The translations under genes and the position numbers were made by a program. DNA of 64,000 nucleotides from UBA2160 sp964588665 (GTDB lineage Bacteria; Chloroflexota; Dehalococcoidia; Lucifugimonadales; UBA1123): contig CAZPQQ010000005.1 of assembly GCA_964588665.1 (NCBI GenBank), forward strand, positions 1-64,000. The letters run 5' to 3'. Position 1 is the first letter of the stretch; every line of letters begins with the position of its first letter. Shown one piece after another: positions 8,704-17,858 of this stretch. Below the pieces are notes generated by a model. That model searched no databases and was not told the origin of the DNA. It saw nothing but the letters and a program-made list of their open reading frames with translations.

Positions 8704-9606
8704 TCTCGCCTCCTGCTATTCATTAGCCGTCAACGCTAACGGCATTTCATCATTAGCTCGAATCATGATAACAGGAAATGGGNNNNNNNNNNCGAGTCTT
8801 AAGATGAATAAACATCGGCGCTTTCTGTCGCGAGACAATGGAATATGCGAAGTCATTTGGCAGCGTGTCACGTTCCGACGCACGACGAGAAGCATCGGAT
8901 CGTTTAACCTTGTTGTTGCTTGAAAGATTCGATTCGGGTACATCTTTGCAGCAACAGATATATGCTTCATGTCAACATACCTTTTGATCGTGCACCGCAA
9001 CGTCGAAAGATTCCACGTCGAGACGGCGTTCTGAATCGGCTAAGAACGTAGATGAAGCGTTGATAGTCGTCTCGCGACAAACGGACCAAGCGATCATCCG
9101 CCTGTCTCGCATGCGCGACTGTCGATCCAACCGCATTCGGTTCCCTGAGCAGGAGCATCTTCCGACGGCTGCTGCAAGGTTCGGTTTCACTCCGGATTGT
9201 GCGTTGATCAGTCTGGTCTTCGTAAAAGAAACTGTGGTCGTCCCCAGAGACTCACACTTAATCGCCGTCAACATCGAGTCAATTCAATGCGCCATACAGT
9301 TACTATCCGCGTTCAATTACACACCGCCTGTTCTACCGGCGCTGGATCGCGGAAATCCGCATGTCAGCGTGCTTTCCGCCGATCCTCTCCGATGGCACGG
9401 TGAATACGGAATGATTTTAAGGCTTCGGCGATCCTGTTTCCGGTCTACGAGAGACTGGAAGATGTGTGGCAAGGGACAAACGGTGGCGCCCGGCCCACGA
9501 ATCCAAGGAAGAGGTCGCCAGGAATGTTTCCGTCGGGCGGTTTCAAACAACATCAGAGATCAGCGAATCTCAAACCAATGTGCGGAGTAATCCGCCGAAA
9601 TTGACA
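8704..9606. other. Gene-poor, AT-richer stretch
   Basis: Roughly 900 bases without a convincing gene on either strand. The best open frame (plus strand 9060-9590) shows no domain, no ribosome binding site and an odd composition. The base composition is more even than in the neighbours and the stretch holds a scaffold join, so it could be a decayed gene or misjoined sequence. Confidence 0.5.
8783..8792. other. Scaffold gap (10 N)
   Basis: Ten N, the conventional filler for an unknown join. Sequence on both sides is non-coding, so the true gap size cannot be judged here, unlike the second join at 46203. Confidence 0.95.
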
Positions 9607-10236
9607 TCAGGTATGATAGCTGGCATTTAGCCTTACGATTTCTCGTTCGCCCCATTGATTTATGCGGAGCTCGGTGACGCTCGCAGGATCAAACTGAAAG
9701 GCAATCGCCAACTGAACCGGCAGTTTCAGCCACTCTTGGATCAGGGCTTGACCGGAGTTGGCGTGTCCGACGATTATTGTCGCTTGAGCATCAGTGTTCT
9801 CGATCTTTGCAAGCGCTGACGCCACGCGGTGAGTCATCTCCCGCCAAGTCTCCGCATCCTTGTATGGACGCCAATCGAGCATCGCTTCGCGGTCTTCAGA
9901 TTTCGGTTCGGGATTCTGAATCCTGGCTGCTTCCGTTAGAGTCAACCCGGCAGTATCACCATTGTTGAGTTCACGGAGTTCTGGCATGGGAACGGGCGTG
10001 CTTCCCAGCGCCGATCCCATGATGACCGCACTCTCCATTGCCCGCTGAAGATCACTGCAGTAAAGAGCCACGCTCGGAAGTCCACATGCGCGAAAGTGAT
10101 CGGCTGTGGCCGAGATCTGCTGTCTTCCTAATTCCGTCAGCCGCGTGTCAGTCCAGCCGCCAGTCAATCCTTTGACATGGTGCTCGCTCTCTCCGTGACG
10201 CACAAAACACATATGTTTGATCTCGTTCGCCGACAC
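9607..10236 (-). CDS. Histidine phosphatase (phosphoglycerate-mutase-like) family
   Basis: A 209-residue cytosolic phosphatase of the branch 1 histidine phosphatase superfamily. The catalytic RHGES is near residue 13, the acid pocket is LRELNNGDTAG in mid-protein, and the second histidine is in VGHANSG. The chosen start is a GTG with AGGAG 9 bases upstream. The substrate is unknown; relatives range from sugar phosphatases to cobalamin and SixA-like phosphatases. A second, less similar member is at 17859. Confidence 0.85.
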   Translation of the reverse strand: MSANEIKHMCFVRHGESEHHVKGLTGGWTDTRLTELGRQQISATADHFRACGLPSVALYCSDLQRAMESAVIMGSALGSTPVPMPELRELNNGDTAGLTLTEAARIQNPEPKSEDREAMLDWRPYKDAETWREMTHRVASALAKIENTDAQATIIVGHANSGQALIQEWLKLPVQLAIAFQFDPASVTELRINQWGEREIVRLNASYHT

Positions 10237-10436
10237 TGACTAACGCTCCTTGGCAATCGGGGACGTGCGATGCCCATCGCTCCACGACTCCTGCTCAACA
10301 GGCGCCTGCGCACGGCCCGAGCGAGTGCGCCGGCGGATCGTCTGGGATTGGATCGAGCGCGCCGTTCCGCGACCCCCTGCACCGATGCGGAAGCGGAAGT
10401 CCGAAGCAAGATCAGCCGGCGCGCCGGATACCGAAG

Positions 10437-11657
10437 CTACGCGCCTCGTTCCGCGAACTCCCGCCGAGCCGCATCGACGAGCCTGGGGTCGGCCAACAGG
10501 TCACATGCCATGATTCCGAGCACTTTGGCGGTCCCCAGTGCGTTTTCGTGGGCCAGATCAGTTCGCGCGGCCTCCGTCATCAGCCGCGAATGCCCGGGCA
10601 CCGGCTCTCGGCTGACTGCAAATCTCATCGCGAACGCGGGCATGGCGTGGCTGACGTTGCCGAAATCGGTCGACGCGCCGCTGCCGCCGCTTCCGGCAGG
10701 CGGCGGATCGACATCCATGCCGACTTCCCTTGCGACGGCCTCGGCGGCTCCTGCAAGGGTTGTATTGGGCCGAACATCCTCGTACATTGGGTTGGCTGTT
10801 GGCGGCTCCAGCCGGGCGCCCGTCATGGTCGCTGCGCCTTGGGCGATGTTCATCACTTTTTCCAGGACCTCGGCCAGGTACACGCGATCGCGTGAGCGCA
10901 TCATGATATCGGCAGCCGCATACTCGGGCACGACGTTGGCAGCCGTGCCTCCATACGTAATGACTCCGTGTATGCGGGTGTCGTCCCGAAGGTGTTGGCG
11001 CATGGCGTCGATGCCCGTGAACAGGTGGATGACCGCATTGAGCGCATTGATCCCCGCCTCCGGTCTCGCCGCCGCGTGGGCCGCCTTGCCGTGGAACTCG
11101 AATATCCGTGACGCCATGGCCAGGCTCCACGTCGTTCCCGGAGGGGCGTCGGTGTTGAAGCTCGTGAGGTTCGACGACGGGTGGGAGGAAAGCGCTATGT
11201 CCACGCCGTCGAATACGCCAGCGTCCAGCATCCGAATCTTGCCGCCGCCGCCCTCTTCGGCAGGGGTCCCCAGAACCACGATGTGGCCCGGAAGCGACCT
11301 CAGCGCAGCCTGAGCGGCCAGGCCCGCCCCGAGGTTGGATATGGCGATCAGGTTGTGCCCGCATCCGTGGCCGATCTCCGGAAGCGCATCGTATTCGGCG
11401 AGCAGCCCCACGGTCGGCCCGTCGCCGCCTCCTCCGTTCAACGTTCCTCGGAACGCCGTCTCGACACCGCCAACCCCGCGTTCGACGTCAAACCCGTGAC
11501 TTTCGAGGTTGTCAGCGAGAAGTTTCGCGGCGTGTTGCTCTTCGTAGTTCACCTGGGGGTGCGAGTGAATGTCCAGGCTGATCTCGACGAGTTCGTCGCG
11601 CAGAGCGTCCACGGCTCCAACGACCGCGCTGACATATTCGGATCGTGTATAGATCAT
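10437..11657 (-). CDS. M20 family metallo-amidohydrolase
   Basis: A 406-residue M20 enzyme. The metal-site motifs are HSHP near residues 31-34, GHGCGHN at 96-102 and the catalytic glutamates at 134-135 (TPAEEGGGG). The dimerisation domain follows (KAAHAAARPEAG). The closest functional groups are AbgB-like aminobenzoyl-glutamate hydrolases and ACY1L2/PM20D2-type dipeptidases, which remove an amide-linked acyl or amino acid in the cytosol. AAAAGGAGATGAC precedes the ATG. It is last in a run with an enoyl-CoA hydratase and an enolase-superfamily enzyme and may share their transcript. Confidence 0.88.
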   Translation of the reverse strand: MIYTRSEYVSAVVGAVDALRDELVEISLDIHSHPQVNYEEQHAAKLLADNLESHGFDVERGVGGVETAFRGTLNGGGGDGPTVGLLAEYDALPEIGHGCGHNLIAISNLGAGLAAQAALRSLPGHIVVLGTPAEEGGGGKIRMLDAGVFDGVDIALSSHPSSNLTSFNTDAPPGTTWSLAMASRIFEFHGKAAHAAARPEAGINALNAVIHLFTGIDAMRQHLRDDTRIHGVITYGGTAANVVPEYAAADIMMRSRDRVYLAEVLEKVMNIAQGAATMTGARLEPPTANPMYEDVRPNTTLAGAAEAVAREVGMDVDPPPAGSGGSGASTDFGNVSHAMPAFAMRFAVSREPVPGHSRLMTEAARTDLAHENALGTAKVLGIMACDLLADPRLVDAARREFAERGA

Positions 11658-11767
11658 GTCATCTCCTTTTTACGCCCGGTCTGGGCCGGAATGCGGCAGG
11701 TTTCAGACCAGCACCGAAGATGAAAATCCGGCGCCGGCGTTCGCCCACCGGCGACATCCAGACCGAA

Positions 11768-12664
11768 TCACTCCTCCTTGGGCTTCGACCTAGGCCCAAA
11801 TGGCTCCGGCTGGAAGGGGCCGTCGCGTACACCTAAGAAGCCGCGCATGCCGTTTTCCATCGCCGCCTCCATCATCTCGCGCCGGTTGTAGTCGGGGCGT
11901 TGCGAGGAGTGGGCGATTGACGAGAGCAGCCAGTTGGTGGTGATCGCGTTCCTGAGTCCCATCATCTCCAGTCCCAGCGTCGCGATGTACTTGTTGGCGG
12001 CAACCGTTTCCGGCGTGGTCATCGAGATGCGCTCAGCCAGCCTGAACACCTCAGCCATCATGGCTTCCCGGTCCGGGAAGACCTCGTTGACCAGGCCGAT
12101 GCGAAACGCCTCTTGGGCGTCGATGTGGTCGCCGGTCAGCGAGTATCGCAACGCGTTCTTGTATCCGGCCATCAGCACCCACAGGAAGCTGGAGTTCGAG
12201 ATATGGCGGACCTCCGGTTGGCCGAACACCGCGTCCTCTGAGCAGAAAGTCATGTCGCAGGTCAGCGACAGCCACGTACCGCCGCCCATGCACCAGCCGT
12301 GGACGCACGCGATCACGGGTTTGCTGAGCTCGAAGATGTGCGTCTGGTTCTTGAGCATTTTGCGGTCGTTGTAGAACCACCGGTTGATGTGCTCAGCGGC
12401 GCTTGCGCCTTTGGCCATCATGGAATCCGGGTCCGTGTCCGCGGCTTCCCGAACGGAGGCCATGTCATAGCCGGCCGAGAACGCGCGTCCGGCGCCGGTG
12501 AGGATGATGACCCTGGCCGTTTCGTCGGCCTCGGCCACGTCGAGCGCATGGTGAAGCTCTTCTTCCATGCCCTCGCCGATCGCGTTCAAGGCCTCGGGCC
12601 TGTTCAACGTGATAAGCCGAACCGGTCCCTTCTCTTCGTAAAGAATCGACTTGTAATCAGACAT
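11768..12664 (-). CDS. Enoyl-CoA hydratase/isomerase family protein
   Basis: A 298-residue crotonase-fold enzyme. The oxyanion segments are FSAGYDM and GWCMGGG, and FGQPEV carries a glutamate at the second catalytic position, unlike the paralogue at 6320. AAGGAGA lies 6 bases before the ATG. It is 39 bases downstream of the enolase-superfamily gene and probably in the same operon. It would act on an acyl-CoA in the cytosol. The C-terminal 40 residues are Pro/Lys-rich. Confidence 0.87.
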   Translation of the reverse strand: MSDYKSILYEEKGPVRLITLNRPEALNAIGEGMEEELHHALDVAEADETARVIILTGAGRAFSAGYDMASVREAADTDPDSMMAKGASAAEHINRWFYNDRKMLKNQTHIFELSKPVIACVHGWCMGGGTWLSLTCDMTFCSEDAVFGQPEVRHISNSSFLWVLMAGYKNALRYSLTGDHIDAQEAFRIGLVNEVFPDREAMMAEVFRLAERISMTTPETVAANKYIATLGLEMMGLRNAITTNWLLSSIAHSSQRPDYNRREMMEAAMENGMRGFLGVRDGPFQPEPFGPRSKPKEE

Positions 12665-12703
12665 CGTGTTCTCCTTCTTGCTTCCTGTCCGATCTTGTCG
12701 GGG

Positions 12704-13885
12704 TCATGCCCCTGGAGCGACCCAGGGGTGCGCTCTGGCGACTTCCTCGTTGACGTCGGCGCCCCAGCCTGGCGCGGTCGGCACGGTCATGTAGCCGTCC
12801 ACGATTTCAGGCGCGACGGTGACCAAGTCGTCTTTCCAGGGCACGTCGTCGATGTCGATCTCCATGATGCGAATGTTTGGGAGCACGGCGCAAAGTGAGG
12901 CGCTGATGTACGACGACATGTGGCTGTAGTAGTTGTGGGGCGCCACGTTGAGCTGGAACACCTCGGCCAGATCGGCCACCTTCTTCGACTGGATGAATCC
13001 GTTCCATGGCACGTCGATCATGAATATGTCTGCCGCATGAAGTTGGAAGTAGGGCAGATACTCCCGCATGTAGTACAGGTTCTCACCGGTGCAGATCTTC
13101 GTATCGGTCGATTCTTTGACTTGACGCAAAGCCGTGGGCGAGTACATGTCCACTTCCAGCCAGAGCATGTTGAATTGCTCCAGCACTTTCGCAATGCGTA
13201 TCGCGCCTTCGGTCTTGAAGTTGAAGTTCAAGTCCAGGTTGATGTCGATATTCGGTCCGACCGCGTCTCGGAAGGTGCCGATCAGCTTCTCGACGTGCGT
13301 CAGCACTTCGGTCGTCGCCACCTGGTCGGTCGTGCCGAGGCCTCGCGCGAAACCGCCGCCGTACACGCTGGCGGGGTCTCCCGGTTGAACGATGTTGGTC
13401 TTGAAGGCTGTGAATCCGCGTTCGACAACTTCCTTGCCCAGGTTGGTGATGTCATCCCAAGTCCTGATCGGCGGCGTGCCCAAAATCTCGGGGACTCGGG
13501 CCCTGGACGTCCCGCAATGGGACCAGTACACGCGGACCTTCTCTCGGGTCGGGCCGCCGAACAACTCGGTAACCGAAATGCCCAACGCTTTGGCCTTGAT
13601 GTCGACCAGGGCGCAGTCGATCCCGGCAATGGCCTTTGCCGCGATGCCGCCCGGGCTTTGCCGAGTCGCCCGGAACATGTCCCACCAGAGCATTTCGAAC
13701 GCTCGGGGGTCTTTGCCGATCAGGACCGGTTTCAGGTCTTCCACCGTGCCGACAACGCCGTGCGGCGACCGTCCGTCGCTGCACTCGCCCCACCCGGTGA
13801 TGCCTTCGTCGGTCTCCACCTTGGTGAACGTCCACGGCCTCCACCCTGCATCGACTATGAACGTCTCGATATTGGTGATCTTCAT
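12704..13885 (-). CDS. Mandelate racemase/muconate-lactonizing (enolase) superfamily enzyme
   Basis: A 393-residue enolase-superfamily enzyme with an N-terminal capping domain and a C-terminal TIM barrel. The three Mg ligands are readable as Asp218 (NLDLNFNF), Glu244 (WLEVDMY) and Glu268 (CTGENLYY). His317 (VAPHNYYSH) fits the general base. The second-strand motif is KTN (162-164) instead of the KxK of mandelate racemase, so its chemistry may be dehydration rather than racemisation. AGGAGGAG precedes the ATG. It is the first gene of a three-gene run, so a sugar-acid or hydroxy-acid substrate feeding acyl-CoA chemistry is plausible but unproven. Confidence 0.88.
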   Translation of the reverse strand: MKITNIETFIVDAGWRPWTFTKVETDEGITGWGECSDGRSPHGVVGTVEDLKPVLIGKDPRAFEMLWWDMFRATRQSPGGIAAKAIAGIDCALVDIKAKALGISVTELFGGPTREKVRVYWSHCGTSRARVPEILGTPPIRTWDDITNLGKEVVERGFTAFKTNIVQPGDPASVYGGGFARGLGTTDQVATTEVLTHVEKLIGTFRDAVGPNIDINLDLNFNFKTEGAIRIAKVLEQFNMLWLEVDMYSPTALRQVKESTDTKICTGENLYYMREYLPYFQLHAADIFMIDVPWNGFIQSKKVADLAEVFQLNVAPHNYYSHMSSYISASLCAVLPNIRIMEIDIDDVPWKDDLVTVAPEIVDGYMTVPTAPGWGADVNEEVARAHPWVAPGA

Positions 13886-14183
13886 GTTCTCCTCCTAAAG
13901 ACGGCGTGAACCGAGAACTGGTTGCGCAGCGGCCACGTCGGCCGTCGCTGGTTGAACGAATAGCGGCTGCCGCCAGTGTCGGCGATGCACAATCGCCATA
14001 CCCCGGAACGCCACGGCAGGCGGCGCCTCTTACGGCGGAATTTGCAATATTCGTGAAGCCGTCAGGATGATATCACAACGCCAAAACCCGAATCGGCCAT
14101 CGTTTTTCGGTCCGGTGGCGACGTGTCCGATTCGACACAACTCCACCTCTCCGTTGACGCGTTTCCCAGTTTTTCAAATCGTA
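13886..14183. other. Divergent intergenic region upstream of recA
   Basis: Non-coding stretch between the enolase-superfamily gene (minus) and recA (plus). Apart from the recA promoter elements just downstream I recognise no further site or RNA. Confidence 0.4.
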
Positions 14184-14195
14184 GAACATATGTCT
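14184..14195 (+). promoter_or_regulatory. Possible LexA (SOS) box
   Basis: GAACATATGTCT lies directly upstream of the -35 hexamer of recA. It matches the GAAC-N4-GTTC SOS box with its last bases altered, around a perfect ACATATGT core. The position is right for a repressor of recA. The LexA site of this lineage is not known to me, so this is tentative. Confidence 0.3.
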
Positions 14196-14223
14196 TTACT
14201 TGCGGCGTTTGCCGTGGTACAAT
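14195..14223 (+). promoter_or_regulatory. recA promoter
   Basis: TTTACT at 14195-14200, a 17-base spacer, and TACAAT at 14218-14223. The start of transcription would be near 14230, leaving a leader of about 90 bases to the ATG. Confidence 0.5.
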
Positions 14224-14320
14224 CGTTTCGCTCAGGCACAACCACACATGGGATCTCGTCCTGAGACGAAACGAATTGCCGACTCGATACAACTGCCGAC
14301 AGGCCCCTCTGGAGTGAACC

Positions 14321-15388
14321 ATGACCGACAAGAAGACGATCGACAAGAAAAAAGAGGCCCTGGAAGTCGCCATCGGCCAGATAGACCGCCAGTTCGGCAC
14401 TGGCACAATCATGAGGCTGGGTGAAAGCAGCGGGCACGCGTCCATTGAATCCATTTCCACCGGTTCGCTGTCCCTGGACATGGCGCTGGGCGTCGGAGGC
14501 ATCCCCAAGGGCCGGGTCATTGAGGTGTTCGGCACTGAGTCTTCCGGCAAGTCCACCCTGGCCTATCACATCATGGCCGAAGCTCAGCGAGGGGGCGGGA
14601 GCGCCGCGTACATCGACGCCGAGCACGCCCTGGACCCAGGCTACTCCGCCAAGTGCGGGATCGACCTGGACGATCTCCTCGTGTCGCAGCCCGACAGCGC
14701 CGAGCAGGCGTTGGAGATCTGCGAATACCTTGTCAGGAGCAGCGCCGTCGACGTCGTCGTCGTGGACAGCGTGGCCGCCCTCGTGCCCAAAGCCGAGATC
14801 GACGGCGACATGGGCGACACTCACATCGGCCTTCAGGCGCGCCTCATGTCTCAAGCGCTCCGCAAGCTGACCGCCGCCATCAGCCGCTCCAACACCTCGG
14901 TCGTGTTCATCAACCAGATCCGCGAGAAGGTGGGAGTAATCTGGGGCAGCCCGGAAGTCACCCCCGGCGGGCGCGCCCTCAAGTTCTACAGCTCGGTCCG
15001 CATCGACCTTCGCAGGCTGGAATCCCTCAAGCAAGCGGGCGAGATCGTAGGCAGTCGGGTTCGCGCTCGGGTGGTCAAGAACAAGGTCGCTCCTCCCTTC
15101 AAGGTTGCTGAGTTCGACATCATGTTCAACCAGGGCATCAGCAAAGAAGGCGAACTCGTCGAAATCGGCACTGAAAAAGGCGTCGTCAAAAAGAGCGGAG
15201 CATTCTACTCCTTCGGCGAGGTCAAGCTGGGCCAGGGCAGAGAGAACGTCAAGGAGTTCTTGAAGGAGAATCCCGACATCGCCCAACGAATCGAAAGCAT
15301 GGTCGTCGGCCACGATGAAGCGGTCGCCGAGGAGCCTCAGCCAAGCAACGGACACCACGACCCGGCCGAGGCGGTCGAAACCGAATGA
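14321..15388 (+). CDS. recA: Recombinase RecA
   Basis: A 355-residue RecA, full length. RecA forms ATP-dependent filaments on single-stranded DNA, pairs homologous strands and triggers LexA self-cleavage. Walker A is GTESSGKS at 71-78, and the VFINQIREK and GGRALKFYSSVR segments are typical. The L1-loop segment reads VGVIWGSPEVTPGG instead of the common MFG(N/S)PETTTGG, a set of unusual substitutions in the DNA-contact region. The last 25 residues are acidic, as usual. GGAGTGA precedes the ATG. recX lies about 400 bases downstream. Confidence 0.97.
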   Translation: MTDKKTIDKKKEALEVAIGQIDRQFGTGTIMRLGESSGHASIESISTGSLSLDMALGVGGIPKGRVIEVFGTESSGKSTLAYHIMAEAQRGGGSAAYIDAEHALDPGYSAKCGIDLDDLLVSQPDSAEQALEICEYLVRSSAVDVVVVDSVAALVPKAEIDGDMGDTHIGLQARLMSQALRKLTAAISRSNTSVVFINQIREKVGVIWGSPEVTPGGRALKFYSSVRIDLRRLESLKQAGEIVGSRVRARVVKNKVAPPFKVAEFDIMFNQGISKEGELVEIGTEKGVVKKSGAFYSFGEVKLGQGRENVKEFLKENPDIAQRIESMVVGHDEAVAEEPQPSNGHHDPAEAVETE

Positions 15389-15394
15389 TCTGAC

Positions 15395-15439
15395 TGGAAG
15401 CCTGCATGGGTCCTCAAACGATGCTCATGCAGGCTTCCA
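15395..15439 (+). terminator. Long hairpin just after recA
   Basis: A perfect 14-base stem (TGGAAGCCTGCATG with CATGCAGGCTTCCA) around a 17-base loop begins 6 bases after the recA stop. There is no U-tract, so it is not a standard intrinsic terminator. It may be an RNA-stabilising or attenuating hairpin that separates recA from recX expression. Confidence 0.5.
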
Positions 15440-15790
15440 CCTGTGCTCCCTGAGCGGTCAAACACGAGTGCCGCGAGATCAGACATCTGAGCCGGTCGCG
15501 GTCGCCGTGCAATAGGGCGCGATCCAGCCGACGTTGACATCATGCGTTCCGTTGGTTTGGAGACAGGTTGGCTCACGGCTCCTAGACGGGACAATGCAAC
15601 CATATCGAACCACCGGTGTCAGGCAGGCTCTCCGTTGAACACACCCTCCGAGCAGCATAAGTTGCACGGAAACGCGACCTCCGGTCCGCTTTGCGCACTT
15701 CGTTCTCGATAATATAGACTGTGCCAACATGGGCGCCTGATTTGCTTGCTGCGCTCAAATTCGGCACGAGGACACAGGTACGCTACCGCG
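15440..15790. other. recA-recX spacer
   Basis: About 350 bases with no recognisable gene. It contains the hairpin-distal region and a probable recX promoter (15691-15718). Several short frames on both strands show no domain. Confidence 0.4.
15691..15718 (+). promoter_or_regulatory. Possible recX promoter
   Basis: TTGCGC at 15691-15696, a 16-base spacer, and TATAGA at 15713-15718, about 70 bases upstream of the likely recX start. A separate promoter would fit the long spacer and hairpin after recA. Confidence 0.35.
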
Positions 15791-16297
15791 GTGGCCATCA
15801 ACAACGATTCGTCCCCTCAGAAAGCCCGAGAACGGGCGTTGCGCCTACTCACGCACCGGCCTCGCAGCGAATCGGGACTCCGTTCTCGCCTCAGCCGCGA
15901 CTTTACTCCCGAAACAATCGACCACGTCTTGAGCAGGCTTCGCGAACAGTCACTCGTCGACGATGCGGAGTTCGCCAGGCTCTGGACGGAGAGCCGCGAC
16001 CGTCAACGGCCTCGTAGCGCAACCGCGATTCGTCGCGAGTTGCTCTCACACGGGATCGAGCCAACTCTTGCCGACGACGCCGTCGGTGCAGTCGACGACG
16101 AAGACAGCGCATACCGCGCGGGCGCCAAGTTCGCCCGGCGGCTTGCGGACGCCGATCACGACTCCTTCCGTCGAAAACTGTGGGCGCACCTCCAGAGGCG
16201 AGGTTACGGGTCAGCGCTGACTCGCCGCACCGTGTCGACGCTCTGGGCCGAGAAGAATGGCGACCTCGATTCGTCGGATTCGGCGGACATCGACTGA
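15791..16297 (+). CDS. recX: Regulatory protein RecX
   Basis: A 168-residue helical-repeat protein of the RecX family, which caps and blocks RecA filament growth. Typical features are ARERALRLLTHRPRSE near the start and the paired LRERSL-type helices (LREQSLVDDAEFARLW). Next comes RRELLSHGIEP, and the final repeat is RKLWAHLQRRGYG. The start is uncertain. The GTG at 15791 gives a usual-length protein; a TTG at 15746 would add 15 residues. Neither has a strong ribosome binding site. Its place downstream of recA supports the call. Confidence 0.85.
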   Translation: MAINNDSSPQKARERALRLLTHRPRSESGLRSRLSRDFTPETIDHVLSRLREQSLVDDAEFARLWTESRDRQRPRSATAIRRELLSHGIEPTLADDAVGAVDDEDSAYRAGAKFARRLADADHDSFRRKLWAHLQRRGYGSALTRRTVSTLWAEKNGDLDSSDSADID

Positions 16298-16573
16298 GAG
16301 ACCCGTCGGGCGTGCGTTCGATCGCGACGCCCGGAACAGGTTGCTCAGATTCATGCGCACCGTCTGCCATATTCACGACACTGCCGGCCCGTCGGAGAGC
16401 GCTGCCCGCATTCATGTCGCCGTCACTTTTTCCTGCCGCTCCGCGCTGAACAAGCACGACTCTGGGCGTAAACGCCTCCGGCCGCCTCACGCCGGGACTC
16501 GCCATCCTGCCCAACATCGACTCCGCCAAGCCACACGCTCGCGGCCCATCCACAGTTCCCAGGAGGGACCTCC

Positions 16574-17854
16574 ATGTTAGAGGGACAATCGGTAAACCTG
16601 GCTCTGGTCGCCGTGTTCCTGGTGTTTTCCGCTTTCTTCTCCAGCTCGGAAGCGGCTTATCTGTCGCTGCAGAGGACCAGGATTACACATCTAGTCAGCA
16701 TTGGCGCGCCGGGCGCTAAGCGTGTGGCAAACATGATCAGCCAACCCGAACGGCTGCTCTCGACGATACTCTTGGGCAACAATCTCGTGAACGTCGCATT
16801 TACGTCGGTTATCACGGTGACCGTGGTGAAGTACGTTGGCGAAGGAAACGAAGGACAGGGTGTCGCAATCGCGACGTTCGCGGCCACCGCGATTCTGCTG
16901 CTGATCGGCGAGGTCATACCCAAGACTATCGCGGTTAAGAAATCCGAGCGCGTGGCGTTCGTCTACGCCGCGCCATTGAAGTGGACCGAGTACCTGCTGC
17001 TGCCGTTCGTCCTGATCCTCCAATGGATCACCAGGCGCTTGAACGCGATGCTGGGCGACACGACCTCGCGCGGTTCCATTACTGAAGGAGAGTTGCGCAC
17101 GCTCATCGACATCGGCGAGGCGGAGGGAACGTTCGAGGCCTCCGAAGCGGAGATGCTCGAAAATGTCTTCCAGTTCGGCGATCAGCAAGTTCGCGAGGTC
17201 ATGACGCCGCGCACCGAGATCCAATTCCTCCAGCGGGGCAGCACTTTTCAGGAGTTCCTCGAGGTATATGCAGAGAACGCCCACACGCGGTTCCCCATCT
17301 ACGACGAATCCCCGGACAACATCGTCGGCATTATCAGCGCCAAGGACATTCTGAAACGACTGGCCTCCGGAGACATAGAAATCGATCAAACGGCGACCGA
17401 CGACATCCGAGAGGCGTTGTTCGTGCCCGAGACCAAACGCATCTCTGAGCTGTTCGACGAACTCCGCCACTCGGGCAACCAGATGGCGATGATCATCGAC
17501 GAGTTCGGCGGCATGGCGGGGCTCGTGACCTTGAAGAGGCTCCTGGAGGTCGTGGTCGGTCCCGTGGGCGAAGAGGGTGAGTTGCTTGAAGAAGAGTACC
17601 GCGAAATCGACGAGAACACGTTCCTGGTCGATGGCGGCATGAGCATCCAGGAGGCCAGCGACGAGCTGGAAATCGCACTGCCCGAGGGCGAGTTCGAGAC
17701 GATCGCCGGGTTCGCCCTCGACGTGCTCGGGCATATACCTTCCGAAGGCGAAAGTTTCGAGCAAGGCAATCTCAAGCTCGAAATCGTTAGAATGGAGTAC
17801 CTCAAGATCGAGCAGATCAGAATTACGAAGACGGAACAGACCGAAGGCGAGTAA
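16574..17854 (+). CDS. CNNM/CorC-type transporter (hemolysin family)
   Basis: A 426-residue membrane protein of the CNNM/CorB family, associated with Mg2+ or Co2+ efflux. An N-terminal DUF21 domain with four hydrophobic helices covers about 1-190 (FFSSSEAAYLSL, LLGNNLVNVAFTS). Two CBS domains follow at about 200-330 (VMTPRTEIQFL; FDELRHSGNQMAMIIDEFG). The CorC_HlyC domain is the last 80 residues. GGAGGGA precedes the ATG. Only four bases separate its stop from the phosphatase gene, so the two are cotranscribed. Confidence 0.92.
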   Translation: MLEGQSVNLALVAVFLVFSAFFSSSEAAYLSLQRTRITHLVSIGAPGAKRVANMISQPERLLSTILLGNNLVNVAFTSVITVTVVKYVGEGNEGQGVAIATFAATAILLLIGEVIPKTIAVKKSERVAFVYAAPLKWTEYLLLPFVLILQWITRRLNAMLGDTTSRGSITEGELRTLIDIGEAEGTFEASEAEMLENVFQFGDQQVREVMTPRTEIQFLQRGSTFQEFLEVYAENAHTRFPIYDESPDNIVGIISAKDILKRLASGDIEIDQTATDDIREALFVPETKRISELFDELRHSGNQMAMIIDEFGGMAGLVTLKRLLEVVVGPVGEEGELLEEEYREIDENTFLVDGGMSIQEASDELEIALPEGEFETIAGFALDVLGHIPSEGESFEQGNLKLEIVRMEYLKIEQIRITKTEQTEGE

Positions 17855-17858
17855 CTCA

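Noticed and set aside
9060..9590. 176-codon open frame in the gene-poor stretch
   Set aside because: No ribosome binding site, no domain, and cysteine/arginine-rich translation; kept only as part of the gene-poor region.
10270..11313. 347-codon open frame on the plus strand
   Set aside because: It is antisense to the well-supported M20 hydrolase and its translation is Ser/Ala/Arg-rich without a domain.
12920..13909. 329-codon open frame on the plus strand
   Set aside because: Antisense of the enolase-superfamily gene, whose catalytic residues are all readable on the minus strand.
14174..15358. 394-codon open frame on the minus strand
   Set aside because: Antisense shadow of recA; composition (Asp/Leu/Val-rich, no motif) is typical for GC-rich antisense frames.
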